A stretch of 64,000 nt of DNA from Phycisphaeraceae bacterium (GCA_020639155.1 JACKHF010000001.1:744001-808000), one strand, 5' to 3'. Counted from the first letter of the stretch, positions 51,312 to 61,217 are shown. Translations and numbers: made by a program. The notes: generated by a model from the letters alone, not told the origin.

Positions 51312-52886
51312 TTATGACATCTGACGATCGAGCAGTCGATACTGGATCGCTTCTGCAATATGCGCGTCTTCGATCTGGATTTGGCCGGCAAGATCGGCAA
51401 TCGTTCTCGCAATGCGTCTGACCTTGTCGTATGCGCGAGCCGACAGATGCAGGTCAACCATTGCCCTGCCAAGCAGCGCGGTTGCATTGTCTGTCATTGG
51501 CGCAAGCGCATCGAGATCCTTCCCCTTCAGCGTCGCGTTTGTCCGGGCCTGGCGATCAAGCTGACGCTGACGCGCGCTGAGCACCTGCTCGCGCATCTGC
51601 GCGGAGTTTGTACCGACACGAGCCTGCGACAACTCTTTCCATGGGACAGCTGGGGCTTCGATGTGGATATCGATGCGATCGAGCAGCGGCCCGGAGATGC
51701 GGGCCATGTACCGGTCAACATCGCGCTGCCCCTCCTGTCCTGCGCGCACCGTGCCACGCTGCGTTGGGTTCATCGCTGCGACGAGCATGACGTTCGCGGG
51801 AAAGCTGAGTGTGCCATGCGATCGTGCAATGGTCACAACGCGATCTTCGAGAGGCTGACGCAGCGCTTCAAGCACGTTGCGTGAGAACTCCGGCAGTTCA
51901 TCAAGAAACAGCACACCGTGGTGTGCAAGACTGATCTCACCCGGTCTTGGGACCACACCACCACCCACGATTGCAGCACATGACGCGGTGTGATGCGGCG
52001 CTCGAACCGGACGCGCTGTCACAAGCCCCTTGCCATGCTGAAGCACTCCCGCGCTTGAATGCACTCGGGTTACTTCGAGCGCCTCATCGGGTGTCAGCGT
52101 GGGCAATACACCCGGCAATGCGCGGGCCATCATTGTTTTGCCGGTTCCCGGCGGGCCAAGCATCAGCAGATTGTGCGCACCCGCAGCAGCGACAACGATC
52201 GCTCGCTTTACCGATTCCTGCCCCTTGATTTCTGCAAAGTCGACAGCCGCACTCGCATGTGAGAGTGCTGATGCGACATCGATTGATGGCACAGGTTCAA
52301 TATCGAGTGTGCCGTTGAGAATCCCGACCGCTTCTGCAAGCGTTGACACGCCATACACATTGATGTCCTCAACCACTGCTGCTTCGGTCGCGTTTTCGTA
52401 CGGCAGAATCACAGAGTGCATGCCTCGTGCGCGTGCGAGCAGCGCAAGCATGATCGCGCCGCGGATAGGTCGCACCCTGCCGTCGAGCGCGAGTTCACCC
52501 GCGATCAGGCAGTTGCGCAGATCGATCGCTGCGTCAGGATTATCATCGCTCTCACCACCCGCCATCGCGAAGGCATGCTGGCGGGTGCGCGACATGACTA
52601 CAGCCCCCTGCACCGCGAGCAGACCGATCGCGATGGGAAGATCGTACATCGGCCCTTCCTTGCGAACATCCGCTGGTGCAAGATTGATCAGAACCCTTCC
52701 ATCAGGGAATCGGTAGCCAGCGTTCGCAATCGCACTGCGGACGCGCTCAATCGCTTCACGAACCGCAGCATCAGGCAGACCAACAACCGAGGCGAAGTTG
52801 GTTGTGTTTTTGTCGTGATCGACCTCCACCTCACACAGGCGGGACTCGACACCAACGGGGATGTGGGATTGAACTCGAGCGAGCAT
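51312..52886 (-). CDS. yifB: YifB/ComM-family AAA+ ATPase (Mg-chelatase-like)
   Basis: The 524-residue product has an N-terminal Lon-protease-like fold (VEVDHDKNTTNFASVVGLPD), Walker A GPPGTGKTMMARALPGVLP near residue 240, the Mg-chelatase block RPVRAPHHTASCAAIVGGG, sensor VMLVAAMNPTQRG and the C-terminal helix region QARTNATLKGKDLDAL ... LSARAYDKVRRIARTIADL. Relatives (ComM) act as helicases in branch migration during natural transformation. The gene is complete, with a TATAGT box 6 nt before ATG 52886. Confidence 0.95.
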   Translation of the reverse strand: MLARVQSHIPVGVESRLCEVEVDHDKNTTNFASVVGLPDAAVREAIERVRSAIANAGYRFPDGRVLINLAPADVRKEGPMYDLPIAIGLLAVQGAVVMSRTRQHAFAMAGGESDDNPDAAIDLRNCLIAGELALDGRVRPIRGAIMLALLARARGMHSVILPYENATEAAVVEDINVYGVSTLAEAVGILNGTLDIEPVPSIDVASALSHASAAVDFAEIKGQESVKRAIVVAAAGAHNLLMLGPPGTGKTMMARALPGVLPTLTPDEALEVTRVHSSAGVLQHGKGLVTARPVRAPHHTASCAAIVGGGVVPRPGEISLAHHGVLFLDELPEFSRNVLEALRQPLEDRVVTIARSHGTLSFPANVMLVAAMNPTQRGTVRAGQEGQRDVDRYMARISGPLLDRIDIHIEAPAVPWKELSQARVGTNSAQMREQVLSARQRQLDRQARTNATLKGKDLDALAPMTDNATALLGRAMVDLHLSARAYDKVRRIARTIADLAGQIQIEDAHIAEAIQYRLLDRQMS

Positions 52887-52892
52887 ACCTAA

Positions 52893-52898
52893 ACTATA
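52893..52898 (-). promoter_or_regulatory. -10 box of yifB
   Basis: On the minus strand TATAGT lies 6 nt before ATG 52886 in an AT-rich stretch (52890-52920), with no true Shine-Dalgarno. Confidence 0.5.
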
Positions 52899-53040
52899 TC
52901 ATATATTCGGAATATTTTTGGTGCAAACGAAGACCAAATACGCAAAAATGTCATTATTTTGTTCGATACCTGGTTGGATTCATCGATTCTCCACATTCAG
53001 CGGGATAAACCGAGTAGATTTCGTCGATCAATCTGACACG

Positions 53041-54906
53041 ATGTCCCAGCATGCTTCGGCAACTCCAATCGCAGGGCCCGCAAGGTCCGGAGCACCCGCG
53101 CCACCAGCCAGGCAGGTGGTTCGGCCGTCCCACGCTGCTGCCAGCGATACTGCAACTGCGCACAGGATTGAAGCCCATGCTGTCAACGCGCGCGATCGCG
53201 TCCCGGGCAAGTCCATCATCGCGGGCCGATCAGCGATTGAGGAATCGACCGACGCATCACGACTCACACTGACATACCACGCGACAGATCCAACAACGGG
53301 CGAGGCGCTAGAACAAAGGTACTCGTGCGCAACATCCTCACAGATCGAGTACGCGTGCGAGCGCGCATGGGAAGCGTGGCATGCGATGCGCGACATACCA
53401 GCGCCAGAGGCTCGCGCGGCTCTGCTTGAGTGCATCGCATCGAAGCTCGCGCTGCTCGCCGACGAGCTGCCCGAAATCGCTGCGAAGGAAACCGGATTCA
53501 GCGTCATGCATCTGCGCACAGAGCGGAGCAAACTGCTGATGCACCTGCACTGGCTCGCAAACGAAGTACGCGCCGGCAACTGGCACAAAACAGTTATCGA
53601 ATCGCCGGACTATGACCGCAGACCAATCCCGAAGCCCGACATGCGATCGATGATGCGATCGATTGGTCCCGTGATGGCGCTCGGACCCGGGAGTCTTCCC
53701 ATCGAACTCGGAAGCGCCGGACGCGACACTGCATCGGCGATTGCAGCGGGATGCCCTGTTGTGTACAAAGCGCATCCATACCATCCCGGCACGGACGAGA
53801 TGATGGGTTGGGCTGTTGCATCTGCAGTTGAAGAACTTGATCTTCATCCAGGCACGTTCTCAATGTTGCACGCGGGCGGGCGCGATCGCGACGTTGTTGC
53901 ACACACCATCCTCCAGAATCCATGCATCCGCGGCGTGGTGGGATCCTGCTCGTATGAAGCTGCAGACGTGCTCGAGGCATTTGCGCACAAACGCAACGAC
54001 GGCACACGCATGCTGTTGACAACGGGCACCGCGAATCCAGTCGTTGTGCTCCCAAGCGCGCTGGCAAACGAGACAGAAAAAGTTGCTCGGATGGTGTCTG
54101 AAGCAACGGTGCTCTTCGGCGGTCAATCATGCCACAAGCCCAGCATCGTTCTTGGCATCGCCTCCGAGGGATTTGAAAGCCTTACACACCAGATGGTCGA
54201 TCGTCTCAGCGACGCGGAGCAGCACATCGTCATATCCGAGTACGTGCGCGAACGGTACAACGCGCAGCTTCGTGCGCTTGGTGGGATCAGCCATGTTGAG
54301 TTTCGCTCTGGAAAGGTGAGCGATCATGCCAGCGGTCACAGCTCACAAGGCACAGCTCCGATCTCTGACAAAACCGCGCAGCAGAGCACGCCAGTTGCTG
54401 TATCACCAGCAATCCTGCGTACTGATGCGAAAACCTTCCAGAAGAACGCATTGATGTATCGTGAACTCTTTGGCCCCGCAATCATCCTTGTCAGCGCAGC
54501 AAATGAAGCCGAACTCATACAATCTCTCGCGTCGTTCCAGGGATTTCTGAACGCAACGCTGTGGGCGCAACCAGCCGACGGCGTTCTCGCAAAGAAAATC
54601 ATGCCAGTGCTTGAGCAGCGCTGCGGTCGCATTGTGCTGAATGACTCGGCGATCCACATCGAGGACTGTGCAGCACTCGTGATTGGTGGCCCATCACCAG
54701 CCCAGATGGAGAGCCACCACGCATGGAGTTCCACAGGACGGGATTCCATCGCCCGTTTCACACGACCAGTCTGTTTCGAGCATGTGTGGGAGAGCCTGCT
54801 GCCACCAGAACTACATCAGGACAATCCATTGGATGTTGCGCAGACGGTTGACGGGCAACTGAATGAGAGCGAGCCTCTACCGGAAATGAAGGCAAAGAGC
54901 GCATAA
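53041..54906 (+). CDS. divergent aldehyde dehydrogenase family protein
   Basis: The 621-residue product resembles NADP-linked ketoglutarate-semialdehyde dehydrogenases: GSAGRDTASAIAAGCPVVYK, AHPYHPGTDEMM, a GS motif in RGVVGSCSYEAADVL and the catalytic Cys in LFGGQSCHKPSIVL. Two other catalytic positions look changed: the Asn of the usual ASNFP reads PGSLP, and the Glu of AELGSxNP reads LTTGTANP. It also has an N-terminal extension of about 50 residues and an insert near residue 430. Dehydrogenase activity is therefore uncertain. ATG 53041 is chosen over the AT-rich frame opening at 52918. Confidence 0.8.
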   Translation: MSQHASATPIAGPARSGAPAPPARQVVRPSHAAASDTATAHRIEAHAVNARDRVPGKSIIAGRSAIEESTDASRLTLTYHATDPTTGEALEQRYSCATSSQIEYACERAWEAWHAMRDIPAPEARAALLECIASKLALLADELPEIAAKETGFSVMHLRTERSKLLMHLHWLANEVRAGNWHKTVIESPDYDRRPIPKPDMRSMMRSIGPVMALGPGSLPIELGSAGRDTASAIAAGCPVVYKAHPYHPGTDEMMGWAVASAVEELDLHPGTFSMLHAGGRDRDVVAHTILQNPCIRGVVGSCSYEAADVLEAFAHKRNDGTRMLLTTGTANPVVVLPSALANETEKVARMVSEATVLFGGQSCHKPSIVLGIASEGFESLTHQMVDRLSDAEQHIVISEYVRERYNAQLRALGGISHVEFRSGKVSDHASGHSSQGTAPISDKTAQQSTPVAVSPAILRTDAKTFQKNALMYRELFGPAIILVSAANEAELIQSLASFQGFLNATLWAQPADGVLAKKIMPVLEQRCGRIVLNDSAIHIEDCAALVIGGPSPAQMESHHAWSSTGRDSIARFTRPVCFEHVWESLLPPELHQDNPLDVAQTVDGQLNESEPLPEMKAKSA

Positions 54907-54913
54907 GCGCTGC

Positions 54914-55858
54914 CTACTTCTTTACCATACGAGCTGTCAGCGTCAGCAGCACCTGAGGATTCCTGATAACTGCTCGCTTCTTTCGAAGCAGATAGAACAG
55001 AATCTTTGTTGGTCCGGGGAAATACCCGCGCGGACCGTCGGCTTCGAGGAACGCATAGGTTGGTTTGTCAAATCCGGTCTTTGATGCTATTGCGTCGATC
55101 TGCGTTTTCGAGTTGCATTTGTACTGCACCGGATAGTGGTACTCATCCTTTGAAGACCGCTTGATCAACCGAAGGATCAGCTCATCAATCTTCATTGAGT
55201 GCATAATGGAAGCTGTCAACGTAAAGTAGTGCTTCTTGTTTGGTGTCATGAAGATATGCACACCGCCGGGCTTGAGTACGCGTGAAACTGCCGACATGTA
55301 CCCATCAGGATCAGCAACGTGTTCCATCACCATGAACGAGTAGACGACGTCAAAGTGGTCGTCGGGAAGGTCGGCTGTCTCCATCAGCGCGTGCTGCATG
55401 TGATCGAACAATCCGTCTTCCGGTGTCACAGTATTGTCGGGTTCAATCCCCCAGAAATCGTCGATGTGATGGCGCATGGCACGGGTGTAATCAACCTCCC
55501 TGCCAATGCCGCGACCACATCCGACATCCAGCACACGCACGGGGTCGCTCGATCCGGCAGCTTCCCGCTCCATTCGTACCCGATCGCACTCTTTGATGAT
55601 CAGGCGAGCAAAGACTCGCCTGCGATCTGAAGTTTCCAGGAAGTTGTACCCGCTGGCAAGTTCCTCAAATGTCTTGTCGTCGAACGGTCTTTGTGGAGCG
55701 ATTGCGTTTGCAATCGCTTCGGGCATGGCGCTGCCATCCCGGCGTGGCGCCACAGATGTCCCTGTGTTGATCCGGGTGTTCTTCTGATCCATTTGATCCA
55801 TTCGAGGCGTGTCTCCACCACAGGTTGGGGTGTCAGAATCGCAGATACCGAAGCCCAT
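54914..55858 (-). CDS. class I SAM-dependent methyltransferase
   Basis: The 314-residue product has SAM-binding motif I VRVLDVGCGRGIGREVD near residue 110, motif II region HFDVVYSFMVMEHVADPDGY and motif III VLKPGGVHIFMTPN. The first 70 residues are polar and probably disordered, and an internal start at 55801 (MDQMDQK) is possible. The C-terminal half has two hydrophobic stretches (YFTLTASIMHSMKIDELILR, TKILFYLLRKKRAVIRN) suggesting contact with lipid or polyprenyl substrates. Substrate unknown. It is convergent with the aldehyde dehydrogenase gene (8 nt apart). Confidence 0.85.
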   Translation of the reverse strand: MGFGICDSDTPTCGGDTPRMDQMDQKNTRINTGTSVAPRRDGSAMPEAIANAIAPQRPFDDKTFEELASGYNFLETSDRRRVFARLIIKECDRVRMEREAAGSSDPVRVLDVGCGRGIGREVDYTRAMRHHIDDFWGIEPDNTVTPEDGLFDHMQHALMETADLPDDHFDVVYSFMVMEHVADPDGYMSAVSRVLKPGGVHIFMTPNKKHYFTLTASIMHSMKIDELILRLIKRSSKDEYHYPVQYKCNSKTQIDAIASKTGFDKPTYAFLEADGPRGYFPGPTKILFYLLRKKRAVIRNPQVLLTLTARMVKK

Positions 55859-56021
55859 CGTACCGACAGGTTTGACAAGATGTCGGATCGTCTCGAATGC
55901 ACAGGGACACCAGCCAAAGTTGCCACGAAGCCCTCCTCAAACGCAGCAATCACTCAGAATCAAGGAAAGCAAATCGTGCTGGTACCGATGATTGGTGCCG
56001 ATTGCCGATAATCAGCGGACA

Positions 56022-59000
56022 ATGGGAAATCTCTCTTCGTCGTCTCATGCGCAGACCAAGGCGTACACTGGCGGGGCACTTATGGCGTTTTCGGACCATC
56101 GAGTATGGCGTGGAGTCGCGTGGATGCTCGCGCTTGTCGCGTGGCTGTTCTTTACCACATCGCTCCTCGGGTTCCACGCGGGTGACGCACCCACGCACGT
56201 TGTCTATCCACCGAATGCGCCAACCCTCAACTGGTGCGGCCCAGCTGGAGCAACGGTTGCATACCACGCGATCCGTGTCTTCGGCTCCGGCGTCTGGATT
56301 ATCGTTCTCGGCATGGGCATGTGGCTCGGCGTCACAGCTGCTGGGTACCGCGTCGGGCTTGAGTGGATCCGGATGGTCGGGCTGCTGATTCTTGCGGGCG
56401 CACTCGGCGGCACGCAGGGGGTGTTGTTCCCGAACTCCGGCCCGTTCCCGGATCTTGCTGGCGGCGTCGTTGGTGAAGCGATCGCGCACTGGCTCAACAC
56501 GCGCTTCCACACGTTCGGATCGTTGCTCATCCTGCTCGCATTCACAGCCGTTGGAGCAGTCATCGCGTTCGACAAGTGGGTTGTCCTTGCACCATTGTGG
56601 CTTGGTAAGAAAGCCCAACCGATCGCGTCCAAAGCAGGTGCGGGAGCTCTTGCTGGCGCGGTCTCTGGCGCAAGCGCTGCTGGCGGATTCGCAACCGAGT
56701 GGGCAGGCGGCGTGCGCTCGCGCATTACTGATGCAAGTGCCGCTCGGCGTCACGCACCCAGCAAAGCACGCGTCCGTCGCAACGACATCGACGACGATGA
56801 GGAAATTCCTGATGTCGACGAACTCCCCCATCGCCAGCGCAAGCCCGACCATCCGGAGCGCGATCGCAAGCGCAAGGCAAAGAAGCACACCCAGCATGTG
56901 CAGGCTGAGGATGTCGACGTTGATGATGCAGACACAGACGACGAGGACATCATCGCAAAGCCGAAGCGTGCAGAGCGTGAGCGGGTGCGTGCAACAAAGA
57001 AACGCCGCCGCGCTCGCCCTGAGGTCGCAACCTCGCACGAAGATGATGAAGAGTACGTGGAGATAGACGAACAACATGACGCGGTCGGCGCGTACGCCAA
57101 GGACCACGACGACGACGCAAGCGAGCCCGAGGAGTCGTACACACCAGAAGAGCTTCGTGAGAAGATCGCCAAGCTGCCCGTGGTCTTTGCGAAGGACACG
57201 CGCAAGGTCGCGACTGCTGAAGATCTCGCATCGCTCCAGACGCAAGATCTCGATCAGCCGTACGAGTATCCGCCGCTCGACCTGCTCGAAGAGCCCGAGG
57301 AAAACTTCACCGAACGACTGGAAAACGTGGTCCGTGAGCAGGCAGAAGCGCTCGAAGCTGCGCTCCACGAGTACCGCATCAAGGGCGAGGTTGTGGGCAT
57401 CGAGTCCGGCCCGGTCATCACGCTATACGACGTGCGCCTTGCGCCGGGAACAAAGGTCAGCAATCTGCAAGCAGTGTCATCGGACATCGCGCGCGCGCTC
57501 AAAGCGGTCAATGTGCGCATTGTCGCAAACCAGCTCGGACGCGACACCGTCGGCATTGAGGTGCCAAACCCCACGAAGGAGAAGGTCAGACTCAAGGAAC
57601 TGATGAGTTCCAACCAGGCATCGTCGAAGATGAAGCTGCCCATGTTCCTCGGCAAGGACGCGTCGGGCGAGCCGCTCATCGCAGACCTGACGAAGATGCC
57701 GCACATGCTCATCGCCGGCACGACGGGCTCGGGCAAGAGCGTGTGCATGAACACGATCATCATGTCGTTCCTGTACACGAAGCGCCCGACCGAGCTGCGT
57801 TTGGTCCTCGTCGATCCCAAGATGGTCGAGATGTCGCAGTTCAAGGACATCCCACATCTGATGTGCCCGGTCGTGACCGAGATGGCAAAGGCCGCTGCCA
57901 TCCTGGAATGGGCTGTTCGCAAGATGGACGAACGCTACGAGCTGCTCGCAGAAGCGGGGTGCCGCGATATCGCAACGTACAACTCGCTGTCATGGGACGA
58001 GCTGAAGGAACGTCTTGAGCCCGCGAACGAAGAGGACGAGAAGCGCATCCCGCGCACGCTCCCGTACATGGTGTTCATCATCGACGAGCTCGCCGACCTG
58101 ATGATGACCAACAAGGAGGTCGAGGGTTCGATCATCCGCATCGCGCAGAAGGCGCGCGCGGTCGGCATCCATCTGATCCTTGCAACACAGCGTCCGCAGG
58201 CAAACGTCGTCACGGGTCTGATCAAGTCCAACATGCCGTGCAGAATGACGTTCAAGGTCTCATCGGGCATGGACTCGCGCATCGTGCTCGACCAGAAGGG
58301 CGGCGAACTGCTGCTCGGGCAGGGCGACATGCTGTATCTGTCTCCCTCGTCGCACAAGCTCGTGCGCGCGCAGGGAACACTTGTTGACGATCTGGAAATC
58401 CGCAAGGTTGTGCGCTTCATCCGAGATCGATCGCGTGCTGCGTTCGATCCGGCGCTTGTCTCGATGCGTGGCGAGATGTCCGCCGACGAGCAGCGCCTGC
58501 ACGACAGCCAGAACAACTCGTCCGCGTCGCTCCAGGCTGCACAGGAAGATCCGCTCTTTGAACGCGCTGTCGAGATCGTGCTCGAAACGAAGCGCGGAAG
58601 CGTGTCATTGCTCCAGCGTCGTCTTGCGATTGGATACACACGCGCAAGCAGACTCATCGATCTAATGGGTATCGCGGGCATCATCGGCGAGCACAAGGGA
58701 AGCGTTGCACGCGAGGTCGCGATCACGCCTGCCGAATGGCACGCCATGAAAGAACAAGCTGAGCGTGATGCTGCCGAGGGCAGACTGCCCGGACAGGAAG
58801 GGCAGGGCGATCTGTTCGCTGGCGCATCAACATCCAGACCAACCGACGATGCACCGGCACCGCGCGTGACACCATCGCACAGCGATGATGTGCCGTTCGA
58901 TGTTCCAGCGTCGTCAAGCATGTCGCGTCAGCCGGCGCACGCAATCTCCATGCGTGAGGACGGGAGTTCTGCTGTCGAATCAACCGAGCACGACACCGCG

Positions 59001-59531
59001 GTGCAGGTGCTCGACATGACCGACAAGGACGACACAGAGAACGACGAAGAAACAGACACCGTCGCGCTGAAACCCACGCCGCAACTAAAGAAGACGCCGA
59101 TCGAGGTGCTCTCGCCATCGCGTGATGAAGATGACGAGGAAGCTGAGTACGAGGACGAGACGGACGACGAGGCTGAAGCGTCGTACGACGATGATGAGTA
59201 CGAAGAGGATGACGGTGAAGAAGAATACGAGGATGACGAGGAAGAGAACGACGACGAGAGCGATGAAGAATACGAGGACGACGAGGAAGAAGAGTACGAA
59301 GACGAAGAAGATGAGGATGAATACGAAGAGGGCGATGAGGACGAAGATGAACTAGACGAGGACGATGAAGAGTACGAGGACGAAGACGAAGACGAGGAAT
59401 ACGAAGAAGGGGACGACGAAGAAGACGAGGATGATGAGGAAGAGGAGTACGAAGAAGAAGACGGCGAGTACGAGGACGACGAAGAATACGATGAAGAGGA
59501 AGAGGACGAAGAAGACGACGAGGACCGTTGA
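56022..59531 (+). CDS. ftsK: FtsK/SpoIIIE DNA translocase with hyperacidic C-terminal tail
   Basis: The 1169-residue product has four N-terminal membrane helices (about 25-195), a charged linker (about 240-390), the alpha-beta motor with Walker A GTTGSGKS at 566-573 and Walker B YMVFIIDELADLMM, then LILATQRPQANVVTGLIKSN. The gamma winged-helix domain (about 842-910, ERAVEIVLETKRGSVSLLQR) reads chromosome-orienting sequences in known FtsK. After gamma there are about 125 polar residues and then a tail of about 135 residues made almost only of Asp, Glu and Tyr. FtsK pumps DNA at the division septum. The start could also be ATG 56082. Confidence 0.95.
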   Translation: MGNLSSSSHAQTKAYTGGALMAFSDHRVWRGVAWMLALVAWLFFTTSLLGFHAGDAPTHVVYPPNAPTLNWCGPAGATVAYHAIRVFGSGVWIIVLGMGMWLGVTAAGYRVGLEWIRMVGLLILAGALGGTQGVLFPNSGPFPDLAGGVVGEAIAHWLNTRFHTFGSLLILLAFTAVGAVIAFDKWVVLAPLWLGKKAQPIASKAGAGALAGAVSGASAAGGFATEWAGGVRSRITDASAARRHAPSKARVRRNDIDDDEEIPDVDELPHRQRKPDHPERDRKRKAKKHTQHVQAEDVDVDDADTDDEDIIAKPKRAERERVRATKKRRRARPEVATSHEDDEEYVEIDEQHDAVGAYAKDHDDDASEPEESYTPEELREKIAKLPVVFAKDTRKVATAEDLASLQTQDLDQPYEYPPLDLLEEPEENFTERLENVVREQAEALEAALHEYRIKGEVVGIESGPVITLYDVRLAPGTKVSNLQAVSSDIARALKAVNVRIVANQLGRDTVGIEVPNPTKEKVRLKELMSSNQASSKMKLPMFLGKDASGEPLIADLTKMPHMLIAGTTGSGKSVCMNTIIMSFLYTKRPTELRLVLVDPKMVEMSQFKDIPHLMCPVVTEMAKAAAILEWAVRKMDERYELLAEAGCRDIATYNSLSWDELKERLEPANEEDEKRIPRTLPYMVFIIDELADLMMTNKEVEGSIIRIAQKARAVGIHLILATQRPQANVVTGLIKSNMPCRMTFKVSSGMDSRIVLDQKGGELLLGQGDMLYLSPSSHKLVRAQGTLVDDLEIRKVVRFIRDRSRAAFDPALVSMRGEMSADEQRLHDSQNNSSASLQAAQEDPLFERAVEIVLETKRGSVSLLQRRLAIGYTRASRLIDLMGIAGIIGEHKGSVAREVAITPAEWHAMKEQAERDAAEGRLPGQEGQGDLFAGASTSRPTDDAPAPRVTPSHSDDVPFDVPASSSMSRQPAHAISMREDGSSAVESTEHDTAVQVLDMTDKDDTENDEETDTVALKPTPQLKKTPIEVLSPSRDEDDEEAEYEDETDDEAEASYDDDEYEEDDGEEEYEDDEEENDDESDEEYEDDEEEEYEDEEDEDEYEEGDEDEDELDEDDEEYEDEDEDEEYEEGDDEEDEDDEEEEYEEEDGEYEDDEEYDEEEEDEEDDEDR

Positions 59532-59554
59532 GCGCGATGCAGGAATCTGAGCCG

Positions 59555-59920
59555 ATGCTGGAACACGAGAAGATCAACTACGTCGAGTTCCCGTCGCGAG
59601 ACATCCCCGCGACCAAAGCGTTCTTCACAACAGTTTTCGGGTGGTCGTTTACAGACTACGGCCCCGACTACACATCATTCGAAAACCAGGGCATAGCGTC
59701 AGGTGGATTCTTCGCGTCGGATCATGCGTCGCAAACATCAAACGGCGGCGCACTGATCGTGTTTTACAGCAATGACCTTGAAGCAACGCAGGCAAAGATC
59801 GAGCGTGCTGGCGGGACGATCGTCAGACCAACATTCTCGTTCCCCGGTGGCAGACGGTTCCACTTCACCGAACCATCGGGCAACGAGTTTGCTGTCTGGT
59901 CCGACAAGGAACCGAGGTGA
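59555..59920 (+). CDS. VOC-family (glyoxalase-like) protein
   Basis: The 121-residue product begins HEKINYVEFPSRDIPATKAF and has FFTTVFGWSFTDYGPDYTSF, LIVFYSNDLEATQAKIERAG and FTEPSGNEFAVWSD, the paired motifs of the small CFP32-like VOC proteins. Activity is unknown. ATG 59555 is chosen because close family members begin right at this block, although ATG 59537 and a TTG overlapping the ftsK stop are also in frame. It sits 23 nt after ftsK and may share its transcript. Confidence 0.85.
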   Translation: MLEHEKINYVEFPSRDIPATKAFFTTVFGWSFTDYGPDYTSFENQGIASGGFFASDHASQTSNGGALIVFYSNDLEATQAKIERAGGTIVRPTFSFPGGRRFHFTEPSGNEFAVWSDKEPR

Positions 59921-59921
59921 T

Positions 59922-61136
59922 TCAGCCTTTCATCAGATCGCGCAGAACATCGAGCCCGCGCGCCAGATTCTCGTTGCTCGTGGCGAAGCTGATCCTGAAG
60001 TGTGTGTCGCACGTCGAGAACACATTGCCCGGGATCATCAGCAGGTTCTTCTCGATTGCTTTTTCAAAGAGCTGACTCGCGGTCATGCCGAGGCGCTCGG
60101 GCACCTTGATGAATGCGTAGAACGCGCCTCCCGGCTTTGATATCTCGGTGACATCGCCGAGCGCATCGAGCACCATGTCGCGCTTCTTCTGGTACGCGGA
60201 CACGGTGTCGTGCATGTCAACATCGAACGCCTTGAGCGCGCCCCACTGGCCCATCGACGGCGCACACACGAACGAGTACTGCTGCATCTTCGCCATCTGC
60301 ATCATCAACGGCTTTGGCCCAGCCGCATACCCAAGACGCCAGCCCGTGCAGCCGTACGTCTTGCCGAACCCGCGGATCACCAGCGTGTCCTGCCCGTTCG
60401 TGTTCCCGCCAGAGTTGCGCGATGGTGATGGGCACCGCATGTCAGTCCCGTCGGGCGTCGGATCGGTCAGGCCATCGGAGAACGTGAACTCGTCGTAGAT
60501 CTCATCGGATACCAAGAGAACGCCGCGCGATCGGCACAGCTCCAATAGGTCCGTGCATGTCTTCTTGTCCGCGACAACACCGCACGGATTGCTCGGCGAG
60601 TTCAGCAGCACGAACTTCGTGCGCTCTGTTATCAATGGCTCCACGCGTTCGGCAGTCAGACGGAAATCCGGGTATGTGCTGCAGATCACGGGCTTTGCGC
60701 CGAACAGCCCGGCAAGATGCGGATAGATCACAAAGTACGGATCGGGGACGATGATCTCGTCCCCCGCCTGCAGCGTCGCCATCGCGAGCAGGAAGAGCGC
60801 ACCCGACGTGCCCGAAGTCACGATCGCGTCCATTGGATTTGCTGCGCTGTCAGAAAAATCCCATCCGAGATCGTGCGCAAGATGATCCTTGATGCGAGTC
60901 TGGAGCTCAGGGATGCCCTGCGTGAGCGTGTACCCGTTCCGATCCTCGCGGATCGCGTCGATCGCAGCGTTCTTGATCGCATCGGGCACGGGGAAGTCGG
61001 GCTGCCCGATCGAGAGATTGATCGGGTCTTTCAGCGACCTGCCCAGCTCGAACACGCGCCGGATGCCCGACGCATTCACTGAAGCTGCGCGATGCGCAAC
61101 CAGACGGTCAAAGTTCAGAGCGTGCGTGTGCGTCAC
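59922..61136 (-). CDS. class I/II pyridoxal-phosphate aminotransferase
   Basis: The 404-residue product has INLSIGQPDFPVPDAIKNAA, the cofactor-phosphate region VTSGTSGALFLLAM, LNSPSNPCGVV, SDEIYDEFTF and the Schiff-base lysine in VIRGFGKTYGCTGWRLGY. This fits the aspartate aminotransferase-like group (fold type I, subgroup I-gamma); the amino donor is unknown. An insert of about 30 residues, Ser/Thr/Asn-rich, lies between SDEIYDEF and the lysine. GTG 61136 has GGAGGG 7 nt upstream. It is divergent from the M20 gene. Confidence 0.92.
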   Translation of the reverse strand: MTHTHALNFDRLVAHRAASVNASGIRRVFELGRSLKDPINLSIGQPDFPVPDAIKNAAIDAIREDRNGYTLTQGIPELQTRIKDHLAHDLGWDFSDSAANPMDAIVTSGTSGALFLLAMATLQAGDEIIVPDPYFVIYPHLAGLFGAKPVICSTYPDFRLTAERVEPLITERTKFVLLNSPSNPCGVVADKKTCTDLLELCRSRGVLLVSDEIYDEFTFSDGLTDPTPDGTDMRCPSPSRNSGGNTNGQDTLVIRGFGKTYGCTGWRLGYAAGPKPLMMQMAKMQQYSFVCAPSMGQWGALKAFDVDMHDTVSAYQKKRDMVLDALGDVTEISKPGGAFYAFIKVPERLGMTASQLFEKAIEKNLLMIPGNVFSTCDTHFRISFATSNENLARGLDVLRDLMKG

Positions 61137-61206
61137 AATGGATCCCTCCAGCCCAAAGCGTATGCCCAAACCCCGATTTTTCCGACGAAGATGCCGTTTC
61201 GTGCGT

Positions 61207-61212
61207 TACAAT
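61207..61212 (+). promoter_or_regulatory. -10 box of M20 amidohydrolase gene
   Basis: TACAAT lies 5 nt before ATG 61218, with no Shine-Dalgarno; it favours 61218 over the in-frame ATG at 61191. Confidence 0.5.
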
Positions 61213-61217
61213 CGACC

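Noticed and set aside
58928..59566. Long minus-strand frame of almost pure Ser and Tyr (SSSSYSSS pattern)
   Set aside because: It is the antisense of the Asp/Glu/Tyr tail of ftsK and has no start signal or export features of its own.
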